NCBI GenBank assembly: GCA_004794655.1 | Contig: SMMW01000518.1 | Coordinates: 434,001-498,000, forward strand | Reading direction: 5' to 3' | DNA from: Marisa cornuarietis | Lineage: Eukaryota; Mollusca; Gastropoda; Architaenioglossa; Ampullariidae | Length of the DNA: 64,000 nt | In this document: one piece after another, positions 38,401-51,203 of the stretch | Layout: every line of letters starts with the position of its first letter | Position numbering within the stretch: position 1 is the stretch's first letter | The notes under the pieces: model-generated | What the model was told of the DNA's origin: nothing | Database searches by the model: none | Seen by the model: the letters and a program-made list of their open reading frames with translations, nothing else | Translations under genes and position numbers: made by a program

Positions 38401-38682
38401 GGCGGCGTCAGCTCGCGGAACCTGCGCCTGACTTTACTGTTGCTGATCATGACCATCCTCTTTGTGGTCAGCTGGATCCCCCCTTACGTCGCCATGGTCT
38501 GGTACTTCTACGTCGGCTACACACCTCCCTTCTCGGCCTCTGACCTCTCTGTCATGACCTATGCCCCTACCGGCTACATCCTCAACCACTTTGCCAACCC
38601 TTTCGTCTACTTCATCTTCAGCTCGTCGTTTAGAAGGCACCTGGTCAATCTGTGGCAAAAACTGAAAGATGTCTTGTGTTGA
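31478..38682 (+). CDS. Rhodopsin-like (class A) G-protein coupled receptor, orphan
   Basis: Three coding exons join in frame: 31478-31769, 36704-36812 and 37389-38682 (TGA), 564 residues. The start is the first ATG before an N-terminus with three N-glycosylation sequons (residues 2, 12, 20). TM1 (about 36-61) has the GN pair and TM2 has the conserved Asp at 81. TM3 starts after Cys109 and ends in DRY (133-135, split by the second intron). TM4 spans about 146-172, Cys180 can bridge to Cys109, and TM5 spans about 190-220. The third intracellular loop is about 255 residues (221-476), far longer than average, and rich in Ser, Thr, Gly and charged residues. TM6 carries SWIPP (495-499) in place of the usual CWxP. 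TM7 ends in NPFVY (537-541), with a short tail ending KDVLC. The class is certain. The ligand is not recognised; a peptide or amine would be a guess. Confidence 0.93.
32190..32230 (-). repeat. Possible LINE/SINE 3' end
   Basis: AATCAGAATCACTTTATT at about 32196 reads on the minus strand as a poly-signal-like end with an ATTCTGATTCT tail. Such endings are common in 3' ends of aquatic-animal retroposons. No body could be identified. Confidence 0.3.
32829..33085. mobile_element. MITE candidate in the GPCR intron (257 bp)
   Basis: The left end GGGACCGGTTGCACAACACA and the right end TGTTGTGCAACTCAGCCC are imperfect inverted repeats. The interior holds alternating TTTAAG/CTTAAA-type motifs. There is no coding capacity. 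A clear target-site duplication could not be seen. Confidence 0.6.
33890..34135 (+). mobile_element. tRNA-derived SINE remnants
   Basis: Two pieces are seen. GATCCCGGTAGTGAAGTGG at about 33895 is A-box-like, with a downstream CTCCGGGTACTCCGG motif at about 33975. At about 34090, GTGGTGTAATCGTTAACTG is followed by CAGGTGGTTCC, resembling tRNA A and B boxes. Both are damaged; exact ends were not determined. Confidence 0.4.
35307..35390. repeat. Two-copy ~43-bp tandem duplication
   Basis: AAATCAGCAAATTAAGCTTT at about 35315 recurs with few changes as AAACCAGTAAATTAAGCATT at about 35359, each followed by GATTGTT. It is intronic in the GPCR gene. Confidence 0.6.
35433..35480. repeat. (TG)n/(TGCG)n microsatellite
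   Basis: A TG run passes into TGCG repeats inside the long first coding intron of the GPCR gene. Confidence 0.9.
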
Positions 38683-41044
38683 GCAAGTTGCTATCTTCAA
38701 AACCCTTCTTAACCGGGTATATGTCGTCGGACGTTTCACCAACTTTGGCAAAGTTATATGCGAAAGTCACAGGAGACCAACGGTTTGGGGGCAAACGTTC
38801 GGGATATTGAAACTTTGGTCAACATGCTGAGCTAAGTTCAGACTTGTTTGGCGAGACCTTGCCAATACATTTGCCAATCACTTTAGGGCGATTCGGAGGT
38901 TCGACGCTTTAGCACGTTGACCTGTTAAGAACGATCGTTAGCAATGATTCTTCGTAATTCAACTTTCGCTAGTGCAGCTGTATGTAGCATAATACTGCAC
39001 AAAATGTATCAGTCTGAAAAGGTCTCGACAACAATTTAAAGCTCCTGAAATAAACTAACAGCGTTCTTGGTTCAACCGTGATCCTGGACGCCCAATGACT
39101 TTTTTTTAGTCGGCGCAAGAGGAAAAAATCAAGGCAAATAAACAAGAAAATAAGAACTATAAATAAGCGTGGGGGAGGGGTAAGAGAGAGAGATATACAA
39201 ACATAGAATAGTGCCTGAGTGAATAAATTAAGGTGTGTGTGAGTAAGTAGCCCCTCACATAAAGTGGATTCGTACAGATGTACGTTTCACTGAAATAGAA
39301 ATGATAAACTCATCAGAATTATGTTTGATCCCCAGCAGATCATCAAAGAATAATGAGCGACGAGTTAATTATGACGAAGTGGAAGGTTAAGCTGGAAGAC
39401 ACACCTGAGAAGCAAAGAAACTTCTTTCCCTGGCCAGCCACTTTACAAGCGCCACTATTCTTGGCCTGCCTGTGTAGACAAAAAAAAACAAAAAACAACA
39501 CAATGTCTTCATGTGAACCAGGCTGCAGTTCTCTCCCTTCGACCAATGCAGCTGTTTCCTACCCCCCCCCCTCCCCAGTATCAACTGTTTATAAGCCAAG
39601 GCCACTGTGTTATACCTGCAAAATGCATTCATGAACTCATTTTCAATCGTTCGATTTTTGTCTAACATCAAGCTAGAACAATCGATCAGTTAATGTTGGT
39701 CTTTTATTATTATTTTATGAAGCAGAAAATAAAGAAATACAAGATAGGGCAGAAGATAAAAAAAATAGCAAGAAAGAAAAAAATGAATAAATGAAGAAAA
39801 TGAGGGTTAAAATAAATGAAGGTACAAAAGAAGGAACAAAATGAAAGAATGAAGCTTAAGAAACATTAAACGACGGATAGGTACTCACCAGTTCTAGCAC
39901 CATTCTGTAGCACAATGATAGCGTGAATATTCTACTCAACTGTGGCTGACTTTTTTTCCATACTTTTCTGATGTAGATTATGGACACTACTTGCATGCAT
40001 GGTTTGACAGGGAGGTGCTTCCAACTAGAGGTGATTTCACAGTTATGGACACTACCTAGTGTATTTTGAAAAATCTGGTTTTGCTTGGCTTTTTGATTTA
40101 TAAAAATCCTTCCATTGAGAACATGGACTTCAAGAGACTATGCTAACTGCCAAAGTCAATGTGAACAAAAGAACAGATGACTGGATCATGCACTGAGCTA
40201 GAACCGCTGCCTACACCCAGAAATGGAGGAAGATGTAAACTGTAAGTAGCCTTTTAGTCTGATGGAACATTTTAGATGCAAACGTTTCCGTTGCATGCCC
40301 ACCCCCACCACCCCAAAAAAATCTGGCTCCACTGCCTTTTCCATCTCACCCCTCTCTACATCTCAGATAGTGCAATCGCAAATTTCTCAAGCAAAATTTA
40401 ATAATTACCTCAGAAAGCCCACTGCAAAAGTGCTGCTGCAAGTTTGTGAAGTCAAAAACACTTCCCTGTGACTTTAAGGATTTGTCTAACATAGCTTGAA
40501 TTCTCTCCGTTAACACTTGTGTGACCTGTCAAATTGTGTGAATGAGCATAATGGCCATTAATTTGACATCAACAAGATGTCAACTATTCACAAAGAAAAT
40601 TTGTTTAAAAAAAAAAATTAAACTGAAAAATGAATTCTGGACAAACAAAAGGAAAATTTGTTGTGCAGGTTTTTTAAGGCAAGGCAAGGAATTCCAAGAG
40701 CAAATCTGGTTAAGGTCTAGTCTTGTAATCCTGCTGCCAAGAACACGTGGGAGCCTCAACTGCTGTGCATGCAGGAAAAAAAAAGGAATTTCAATAATGT
40801 CTTCTTTAGGACCATGCACATTTTAAAATTTATACCAGATTGTATGGCAGACCAACCTGGTAGTCATATACAAGTACATTAGGCATGCCACCTTGTCAGC
40901 CAGTGGGAGAGGGGAAGATAAGACCTTCAAAAACTCTATGCAGTAAGCATCTGGTAACCAAATAGTGACAAAGATGCTTAATCACAAACAGCTAGGTTTT
41001 AATAAAGAACTGCTTAGTAGGCCACAACATCAAGGTATTTTGAC
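38683..41044. other. GPCR 3' UTR and intergenic DNA
   Basis: A polyadenylation signal AATAAA lies at 39049-39054, about 370 bp after the stop. Beyond it is A-rich sequence (about 39715-39850) with no recognisable gene. Confidence 0.45.
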
Positions 41045-43981
41045 ACCTTTATTGAGTGGAAATACATATTATGTGGATGTAGAACAAAAAGACAAAGAAC
41101 CTGTTCATAATGTTTGTGTGAACTGTTGAACAGCAAAAGCTCTTACAAGCTTGAGCTAAAGCAGTTACAGCTTGTAACCAGAGACCTGTACAAAAGGAGT
41201 ACTGTATGTTCTGCTGTCTTAAATAATCTAGGGATGTACAGACTTTCAACTCCTCTCTAGTGTTGAAAACCACAGCAACTGCAAAACTCTCAGCAGATAA
41301 TGGTTGACCAGAGAAGAAAAGTAATAATGTTGTTGTTGTGAGTGAAATTTCATGAAAGAGTTTTCTGTTGAAAATATCATGATTTGTCCATTGGCAACTG
41401 ACATAATAGTACAGCGATGCTGGGGGACTTATGAACTGAGCTGGGAAATAAGATCACAAAACTAAATTTAGATCATTTAGTCAACTTAGCAAATTTCCTC
41501 CTTCAAATTATGTAAATACTCCAAAACTGTATCCTCATCTGCAAACAATTTGCCAGAGCAGCACATATATTAGCATAAATAATGTTTCCTTCACTCAGAA
41601 GTAATCTTGAAGCCCTAACTAGTTCATATTTTAAAATCCTGCAATCTTTGTGCACTTTTCTTCATGTTGTTAAAATATCCGGTACTACACTCTAAAGCCA
41701 AAAGAAGTCTTAGATAAACATGCTACAAAGCTTAACCGTACTACAGAACAACTCACATTCTATATTTTGGTAAAATTCACAGGTTTTTCGCAATTTAGCA
41801 GGTTATATTGTACAAGTCACGAAATGCAGCCCTTAAGACTTTTCTGGTTGGTCAATACAAACCCCAGAAAGTTTCAACACACAAGTTCCACTGACACACT
41901 AGGTTAGGAAACAACTGTGATTTTGTTTTTTCTATAGCTACCTGTAATTCCATAATTGTATTTGTCACTGACCCTTGACAGTAAACAGTTTTTCCTTATT
42001 ACAGAATTTGAAGGAAGATATTTTCCACCACAAGGAGGATAATTTTTCCCCTGTGAAAATGTAAATTTATGTATGGTGCAAAGTCTTTGTCATTTTTGGG
42101 AGGAGGGAAGAATTTTCATAAATGGATATCAAGAAAGGATGTCAATATTAAACACACGTTTTTATATCTTGACCAAATATCTCAACAGCAATAGATCTAT
42201 TTCCTCCATACAGTGAGGTTGTCTATCAAACTATTTCAGTTTCTTCTTCCATGGTTTTGGTTTGCTTTAATTTCTTTCCAGACGGGGAGGGGGAAAAAAA
42301 TATGGGAGAATGATATGCCCTTAATTCCACCAACAATGCTGTCTAGAAATGTTGGCATTTGCATCTTACATTATAATATTACAGTACTGTACAGGTAACA
42401 GCACAATCCGGCTGAAGCACAACAAACACAAAGAGTCGAGTTACAACCCATTATGTTCTGACTGCAACAAGTCACATTTGTTTTCCACACGTTTAATGTT
42501 TTCTACTGCATTGAAAGCTTGCAAAAAAAAAAAAAAAAACCAACAGTATAAATAAACATTTATATACACTGAAATGAACCGATTCCTTAAGGTGTTTAGG
42601 TGTTCATATGATCAGCGTAGCTTGTGTACTTTTCCAGCTACAATGCCAATTCAAGTTGTTTACAAAATCGAAAACAAGAAAAAAAAAAAGCTACATACTA
42701 TAGGGCACAGTCAGTACAACACCTCCTTTGGAAACAACATCAAGCACTACTAACACATGAACACCAAAACATATAATGGATGAATATACAAAATACAATC
42801 TGGGTGACTGAGGACTCCACCTCATTTTGGCATTGAAGGATGTAGAGTCCCTCTAGCAAAAATCACAGCAAGCACCCAAGTTCCCTCCCCTTAGCTTTCT
42901 CTCGCTTTTGTGCCAAATGCCGACACATTAACTGCACTTTTGCAAAGCACAGGAAAGGCTATGTACATGTGGACCTTATGAAGCCATGCTAATGTGCCTA
43001 ATCTCACAAAAGAACCTCCCCTCTTTACTTTCAATCTGTTTGTTCCCACCCCTCCTCAACCCCATCCAAATCCTTTCCAACCCTGTACAACAGAACAGAA
43101 AAAGAAAGAAAAACAAACAAAAAATCAAAAAACAAACAAAATTAATATATCTTAGAAAAATTTAGGAAAATGAGATCTCTTCAGTCTTTGTCACCTTCCC
43201 ACACAAAGAAATCTGCTTCTCAGTACTAAAATAGCTCAAGCCGTGCACTGAATGAATCGAAGCCGAGTTGTATAAAAGGCAGGGTTTTTTTTTTTGTTTT
43301 GTTTTTGGATTTTCTTGCCTCCATCCCAGGTCTCTTTACTCTAAATTTACTTGCCCTACAGCTGCCATCATTCCATTCCTATCAAAAATGGAAATTAACT
43401 GTCCATGGCAAATCTTTCTATAGGGTGAAAGTTCAATTTTTTCTTTTTTTCTTTATTTTTTTTTTTTAAGAAAGAGTCCCTTGATTAAGTGATGTCTGCC
43501 TGCACAGATGTCTTTCTTTCATCAAGAGAAAATATTTTCACAATGTTCATTTGAGACAAGGGGGGAGTTGTCAATGTAGTCATGAAAGCACTGGTGGGTT
43601 GTTTCTTGGGGTCAAATATCGAAACTCACTTGAATTTCTTTTACTATATCCTTTTGCCAAGGACTATGGGCTAAAGTCACTACACAAGAAACAAAGTGTG
43701 GTTACTTGAATGGTCAAAGGAATGAATCTTGTGCTGCAGACCCCAGTCACTGGCCTGCCAAAATGAGACAGGCCTGACCACAATTCACAGTTTCACATCA
43801 CAAAGGATGGATGATGTCTGTCAAAATCCAATGGAGACATAAGAGGCCAGCAAGCACACTGCCTGCTGACCTGCTCTTGGACTACATGATTACAGACACT
43901 AATGTGTGCAGTGTTCTGCTTTAGAAAAGCTCACAGAGATATTCTGGCCAATGAAAAAGTGAAGAGACATAGGTCACATGA
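41045..43981 (-). other. Probable long 3' UTR of the yippee-like gene
   Basis: Downstream of the minus-strand stop at 43982-43984 the sequence is AT-rich, with few recognisable repeats and no exon-like frame. A minus-strand AATAAA (TTTATT on the plus strand) at 41048-41053 is a candidate distal end. Other TTTATT sites, such as near 43453, would give shorter forms. This boundary is inferred only. Confidence 0.35.
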
Positions 43982-45849
43982 TCACTCCCATCCATTATCT
44001 TTGATCATGTGGGCCAGCTCTATGATGTATTTGCCCTCCTTGTACTTTTGGCTGGACTCGAAGGCATGTTCCTGCAACATTAAAGACAAATGCACTCTAC
44101 TCATGGAGAAAAGGACAGTCCAGTGTCCTCACATGCAAGTCCAAACCATCTCAAGTTCCACAACTTACAAATATGTAAGGCTTTCTAAACTCTATGAAAC
44201 ATCTATATTGTTTTCAATATTCTTTTTCTGTAGCATTACTATTTCCTAACAGGATATTTTTCTGCATTACATACTCAGGTTTATCTTTTACTTCCTACTT
44301 CTTAAAGTATCAGACGATAAATAAACATACATATTTCCATCCCAGCGTTGTTTTGCAGCACTCGCAATAAATGTCTGCAACAGCATGAAGGCCAGTAAGC
44401 AAAACTCGCTCCTCTGCAGGACCACAGCCAACATTTACCCTGCACACAAGAAAGAAACCCTTTTATCTCCTTGTTCATTATTCTTCCATTGTGAATTAGT
44501 AATCCCTTCAACAAATCAATAAGCTTCCAATGATTTGTCTTTCTGGACATTCTGCATCTTACCATAGTTTTAAAGATATGAACAAATAATCAACAGCACA
44601 TTCCATTCAAACCTCAGGTGACTTTACAATCACAGCACTAAAGACATATATTTTGTATGAGTTTGCAGTTATCTACTCATCCCATATTGTACACACATTA
44701 TAACTTACACAGAATTGAACAAGTAGGCACGCCCTTGACTGCCTTGAAATGACTGCAAAATATCAAAATTGTGAAATTATAAATAACTAGCAACAATACA
44801 AACAATGATAAAGAAAACAACAAACTGGCTCCCCCTATCAACTACAGTCATCAAGTGACCAAAGGTCACAGAACATGCAGCAATAGACATCAGAACTACA
44901 CAGCAGGCTACAGATATCCAATGTGTTAAATGTCTAGTGGGGTGCAATATGTTTTTAGGTGACCGAATAAAGCTCAGTGCAAGGTACTGTGTCTCAATAT
45001 TTGAATACCTCTCAGCCTCCACTTTTTCTGAGACCCACCTATAAACATCATGAAACCCCACAACAGGTCAACCTATTGACATCATGTCTGTCTGCAGATA
45101 GGTCCCATTTGCTGTTTTCTTGACAATACAAACATATCTCTGTATAATCCTTATGACCATGTTGTTGATGTCTTTGTATGCACAATGATGTGTGTAGGTG
45201 GGCATCTCAAGAATGGAATGGACATATTCAACTAAATTTTTGAAAATAATAGTCTTGAACTGATCTATCTGGTCATTAGACCAAAAAAAATCCACTTGCT
45301 AAACCCTTAAATGAGAATAAGATTTATGTAGTGTAAGCTACCAACCAGAAAGATGACATTATGATCAAACTTTGACAGTCACCAAACTTACTTGGATACT
45401 ATGGCTTTTAGTGAAATAATACTTCCTACTGCACTATTCTACAATTATGCCATAAAAAGATTGTTAAAGCTTTTGTATTGCAATGATAACAATGAATCTA
45501 TAAGATATGAAACCATCTTGGCCCCATAAGCATAGGAAAATTGTAGTGCTTCTAATCTTCCAGCAAAACACTTGATAGATATTTTTCAGATTTTCAATTT
45601 ACTGCTAAATACAGACTAACTGTTAATCTGGTGATAATATTTTCTTCATTTCTCTCACTTTCAATATTCTAAAAATAAGAATCAAAAATGTATGTTTAGT
45701 ATGTGTGCTTCATTTCAAAACATTCCATCAGCTGATAGGCTCACCTTTGAAATCAGCTCATCGTGGTTGGCCAGATGTGCCCTGCAGTGCAGACAGCTAT
45801 AGGTGCGGTGACACTTGTTTGGCAGGTATGCCTGAAAAGTCTTCACCAT
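43982..45849 (-). CDS. YPEL: Yippee-like zinc-binding protein (YPEL1-4 type)
   Basis: Four coding exons on the minus strand join in frame: 45745-45849, 44709-44752, 44331-44439 and 43982-44071. They give 115 residues, close to the family's roughly 120. All introns are GT-AG and the phases fit. The start is [10 protein letters not shown], followed by [21 protein letters not shown]. Next come [14 protein letters not shown], then [20 protein letters not shown], then the C-terminal [14 protein letters not shown] and [10 protein letters not shown]. The Yippee domain binds one zinc through two CxxC pairs: CLHC (residues 19-22), and CECC with TLGW after it in exon 3. The family is nuclear or centrosome associated and among the most conserved in eukaryotes; its biochemical role is still poorly defined. 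An extra cysteine sits in the second motif (CECC). Identity as YPEL1-4 rather than YPEL5 is clear from the N-terminus. Confidence 0.96.
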
Positions 45850-46117
45850 TTTTGCCGAACTGGACAGACATCGAATGGACTGGCGGGGAATTTTGAAGTT
45901 GAGGAGGGGGCCAAACAAGCAAATGAATGAACAACCCGTTTTGCAAGCTTACGTGTCAGCGCAGAGCCCCAATTAATAAATTTTAGAAGCAATGCGTTGA
46001 AAGCTAAACCAGAGTGTGACAAAGTTGGGCTGCAGGTCACTGCTGAGCTCTCAGCATACACAGAGGCAAATGGCTGGCAGGTCCCTTGGTCACTAAAATG
46101 TCGTCTGAACCAACCTG
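45850..46117 (-). other. Possible 5' UTR exon part of the yippee-like gene
   Basis: Upstream of the ATG, on the minus strand, a pyrimidine-rich tract ending in TAG at 46118-46120 could be the acceptor for an exon that contains the start codon. No coding extension is evident. A first exon would then lie further right. Confidence 0.35.
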
Positions 46118-49100
46118 CTAAAAGATAAAACAAAAACTGTACTGCTGCATTACAGACAAACAAAAATCACCGCAGATACAGCAAAATAATCAGGTTAACA
46201 ACCTGTCCTGTTACTTTACACTAGAAAGAAGTTATCAGTGGTACTGCAAACAACCGACAGAAGATTTAATCCTAGTTCACAAATGTAAAAACACACTACC
46301 TGCCTACTACGCGTGCAGCAAATATATAAGAGTACGCAACACGATTCTAGCACTGCACCTAAAAAAACTGCCATTATACTATAGTTTAAACAAGCGCAAA
46401 AACTATTTATGCTCTAGCCTCGAGAACGGTCAAGCTTGACTGCAACCTGCACATCTCACACGCTACCTCAGTTACAGTCCCGCCTCAAGCTTGTTTTGTT
46501 GTGATGAGTCTCGTTTTGACATTTCGATCCAACCTGTTGTACCAGAACCATAACAGACGAAGAAAGACCCACCTTGCTTTGTTATGTCGACGTCAAGCAC
46601 ACAAAATTCACGCAAAAAAGATTAAGACATCTTTTTCTAATAGTAAGGTTCCTCTGAGAATGCAAACAGAGCTCTTTCAACGACAGAATGCTTCGACGAA
46701 AAACATCAACATCTGCTCGTCCCTCCGCCATATTTGCAACCCTGTTCTATTTATAGTCACCCAGCGCTGCACGCTGGCTTTGCAAACACTCTGCGTCCAT
46801 TGTTTGTAGTGCTTCTGACAAAAGAGACCAAAATCAGGGCTTGCTTAGTGGTGAAGTAGATCTTCGAAAGCATTTTTCACTGCTGCAGTACTCAATGCAA
46901 AGAAAAAGATGAACAAAGAACAGAGTAAAACTTCATGGTAGCTATCCTCGCTGATCAACGCGTGACTAAAAGCACACATGCCACAGAAAAGGTCACCAGA
47001 ACAAAGAAACAAGGAGCAAATCTGAATACAATTAAACAGGACTGCAATTTTCTCATCAAAATGTGTCTAGTCGACGAACGTCTGCAAGCTCTGTCTCAGA
47101 TATTCGACGGAAAGGGGGTTTGTTTTGATTTTCACCCTTTGTTTTGAAACTGCGAGAATGGCGGGTTTTCACAGCTGCGAAGCCCTTTCGCTCTAGAGAC
47201 AGCTTTCTTTTTCTACACTGTGGACAGCGATAAAAAAAAGATTTCTACATGAGGGAGAACTTCAACCACTAATGTAATCCAGTTCGTGAAGTTTAGGCGT
47301 ATTGCTGATAATTTCGCTGCATTTTTGGAATCAGATTGCAACAGCAGTGCACACGACATGCTCTCAACGTGTATCGGACTTTCTTGAAAATTAAAACCGT
47401 TATCCTTCCACCAAAGTACATATGCATGAACCTTAAACTTACCTAAACTCCTAACCCCACAAATACTTTCATTCAGTACTGCGAGGCGCTGGAACAAATT
47501 GGTACAATGGTTAGATTTGCAACTGCTTCTTACATCCTCTGCAAGTCGACTCAGCTGTGAACACCACGATCGTCTGTTTATCTTTCGCTAGCGAACGGAA
47601 GATGACGACATATCACGTGACGTAGAGGGTCGCGAGGCAACATAAACAGACCCGCGCGTCCAGGCGCAACATAGAGCGTTTGCGCGCGCGAGCGTGGACG
47701 GCACAACCACAGCGCGAACTTCGCTCACTGGCGCGACACTGAACAAAGCCGCGGCGACAAAGGAACACAAAGACATGTGGTTTGACTCAGACAAAGCGTT
47801 AAACAAAGCAGAGGTGTTAGTCTGTGGGGCTTCTGCAGTGAACGGCGGGGGTCACAGTTCTTTCCTAACAGGCACCTTAACGCGAACGTTGGATGCAAAC
47901 GGCACGATGATGTCAACACGAGATCGATCATACAAGAAGTCTGTACGGCTCGCATCCTCTCGAAGGATAGTGAAGAAACGTGGGGACGAGTGGGGTGGAG
48001 AATCTGGATCAGTTCGGTATCAAGGAACCAGGTTTGGGCAATGCACGTGCCATCTCTATGTTGTTTAATGAGCGGGAGAGTTGCTTAGCAACCATAAAGC
48101 AGCGCATGCGCAGCCCCATATTCTGGGTGCCCTCAGTACGGAAGTTTGGCAAACTTTAGAGAGGATGGAGAAATGCACAAACGCTTTAAGGAAACAGATT
48201 TTTACTTCCTCAGTTCTGCGTATGAGGAAACTATAGACACTATTGCAACGTTTGCTGAAGTAGGAAAGTATGAATAACAAACTATGGTGAAAGCGCACAA
48301 TAGCCTTTCTGTCTTTACCCGGAAGTTAGTTTGAGCTGCAGTTAATACCCCAAACTACCTGTCACGGTTAAAAAGAAATGGCAAGACATAATCTTTATAA
48401 CTTAACACCTCACCTCATGTGATCGATTTAGCTTACTAGCAGTGCAGGTGAGCAGAAAACCTGCAATAATTTACACAGAACCGCACCCGAACACGTACTA
48501 AGAGTAATCTTAAAGACTAAATTTTGTCTAAGAAAAGAAATGCACAAAGATCAAAAGCATCTTTGCCAACGTGCAAGGACCCCTCTGTCATACAGCTAGA
48601 GTAGGACAGAAAGTTCTTATAATTGTCATATACTTGCCTTGGCGTCTGATTCTTTACATCCTCTTATGCGTTTATAGTATTATGGTTCTCGCTTTTTGTG
48701 TTTTACAAAGGTAAACTGCGGTACCCCTCACCTCCTTGTACGGGTGGACGCTGAACACCTGTATATAAGCGATATCCACCGAAATTGCTTACCAAAAACC
48801 AGAAACACAAGCCAGATTATATTGCCTGTAGATTTATGGGGATACATTTTACGAAGGGGAGAGGGTTGTTAATAGCTGGGCGGTATCTCTAAAACCCTGT
48901 AGAGATTAGTATCTCTAAAGGCCTGCACTAGAGCTGCAGGCTAAGATCTGAGATTGGTGAAACTCGTGACGCTTTTCCCATACTGGTGTGCACTTAGTTG
49001 ACCTAGTTAAGAACCACGAGCTTTATGTGGTCCGTTACTCTAGGCAACGGTGATAGCGACGAACTTAAAGTATGCATGTTAGATATGTATTTATCCCGAA

Positions 49101-50486
49101 TACGTAGTTTGAACTCGTTTTGGTCCGCAAACCTTGTCGTCCTAGTACTGACTCCAGTATTGTAAACAATTGGAAAATTTACAGCAAGGAAATGACTGAA
49201 GAACATAACAAGGAAGACTGAACTGAAACAGCATGCAATTGTCTAATACAAGGGCTATATTTCTCTGTGAAGAAAGTCCAAAATATATCATTAGTACAGT
49301 GTATACACGCAGTGCTGAATAGTTACTTCCTTCTATCAGCTTGTCAGCGAGTTACTTCCGTGACAGTTTTATAGTCTCTCAAGCTGCTAGTTGCTTTCTT
49401 ACGTCACTCGTTCTCTTATCTTTCTGCGCCTATCTCTCTCTCATGGGAAAGGGAAATAAAGGGGGACTGAGTGAGTGTTGTCTCCCATGCTGTTTATGGC
49501 TAGTTTCACTGATGGCTTACATTAATTTAAACTGTAGGTGTGTGTGTGTGTGTGCAATCTCTTCTTGCGCTCCACGGTGCGTCCACTCTTATTTTAAATT
49601 GCAGTTGTTTAACTGTGGGTCTAGACTATCTGAACTGCAATATATTTCCGTCTGTTTCTCTCTCTCTCTCTGTGAGTTTATGTTGTATATGTGTATGTGA
49701 GAATGTTCGTGCTGTGTGTGTGTGTGTGTGTGGGTGTGTGTGTGGGTGTGTGTGTGTGTCAGTGAGTGTGGTGTGCGTCTGTTGTTTGTGTGGATGTGTG
49801 TATCCTGCGTATGTGCACACATTTCCTCTTATTTCTAATTCGTTAACTATGGGACTAGTTTAACCGAAATACTGTCTTGTTTGTGTGAGTGTGTGAAAGA
49901 GAGGGGTATATGTGTATGTGTGCGTGTGAAGGTGTGTCATGCGTATCTGTGTGGCTGTGTATTTGTGCGTGCGTATAATGATTCGTTGTTCTCTATGCAC
50001 ATGAAGAAGCTGTAGGAACCTTCGCGCCATGCTGATGTATGAGGTTGTAACAAACATCACGCACTGTTGCCCATAAAACTTCTGTCGCCAAAAGTACCGC
50101 AAGGCGAAGTGAGTGCGGCGTCAAAACACAATGAGTGATTAGCTGCTCCTCCCACTTGTTTCCTGACATTGACCTCGATGACGTCACGCAGGGTCGCAGT
50201 TACGAATGTCACCGGCCACGAAATAGGTCACAAAGCTCTCCTCCCAGTCTTGTCTCCAAGGGACCAGTGCAGTGAGGGAAGCAGTAGTGGAGGGGGGGGT
50301 GAGGAGTCCGTGCCGGTTAGTTACCCCAGCTATTGAGCGTCGGTTAGGGGGTTTCTGAGGACGGAGGGGAGGGAAGAAAAGGTAACTAAGTAAATTTCGT
50401 AACTTTAAATAGTATTAAGTAACTTAAAAGTAATAGTGCGTAGGCAGATCACAGTGTGACACACACCTTCAGAAAAGTTGAGACAA
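46118..50486. other. Region upstream of the yippee-like gene, no confirmed gene
   Basis: It holds a CpG-rich patch at about 47580-47740, a 124-codon open frame at 47694-48068 with no recognised similarity, and GT-rich simple repeats at about 49535-49555 and 49710-49760. No exon of a known family was identified. Confidence 0.4.
47580..47740. promoter_or_regulatory. CpG-rich patch, possible promoter of the yippee-like gene
   Basis: The stretch is dense in CG dinucleotides (including a GCGCGCGCGAGCG run at about 47681) against a CpG-poor background. It contains CACGTGACG and lies upstream of the minus-strand yippee-like gene. A promoter is inferred from composition and position only. Confidence 0.3.
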
Positions 50487-51203
50487 GGCATGACACGGCC
50501 CCCCCCCAAAAAAAAAATTACGTTTTACAAGATATCGCTAATTTTTTTTATATCAACTATTTTGCCCTTGAATGGAAGTTCAAAAAACGCTTTTAGTACA
50601 CTTGTCACACTATCGGTTGCCATGGAAACGATCCAAAATGGCGACGAAACTAACATTTTAAAAAGCTTTTAACTCCGTGATTTTTGTGATTAGGCTCACA
50701 ATTCTTTTGCACATAGTTAACTAAAAGGAAGATCTACAATCGTATGACAGGAAATTACAAAAATCGACTTAGTTATTCTTTTATGAAATTTTTTTTTTTT
50801 TTTTGGTAAAACGATGTGTTAAAATTTAAGAAATTTTGATTGAAAACAGTATAACTACTAAACTACTGAATCTTTTTTTAAACGCCCTCATAGAAATGTT
50901 TAAATATGTATTAAAAAAACTCAACGAAATTTCAAGTCTATATCACATCTTAATATAAATTTATAGGGATTTGAAGTAAACAAACTGTAACCAAAACAAG
51001 AAAGTAAAAATTCTGAGCAAAACAAGTAGGATTTTGAAAGCAGTGACTGTGTTTATTGACACAATTTACATATTTCTAGATGTTTTTATGAAAAATCACT
51101 TTGAGAGTGGATAAATGACATGTTGACATTTCCTAATATGCTAATATCTCAAAATGGCCAAAAATTAAGATTTTTGGCAAATCTGGGGGGGCCGTGTCAT
51201 GCC
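50487..51203. mobile_element. 717-bp MITE with perfect 19-bp terminal inverted repeats
   Basis: GGCATGACACGGCCCCCCC at 50487-50505 is repeated in perfect inverse orientation at 51185-51203. The interior is AT-rich with no coding frame. A target-site duplication is not obvious, so the superfamily is left open. Confidence 0.75.

Noticed and set aside
47694..48068. 124-codon frame called as a gene
   Set aside because: No similarity, no clear splice sites; kept only as a finding, not as a gene.
49540..49863. Cys/Val-rich and His/Thr-rich frames
   Set aside because: Translations of a GT microsatellite.
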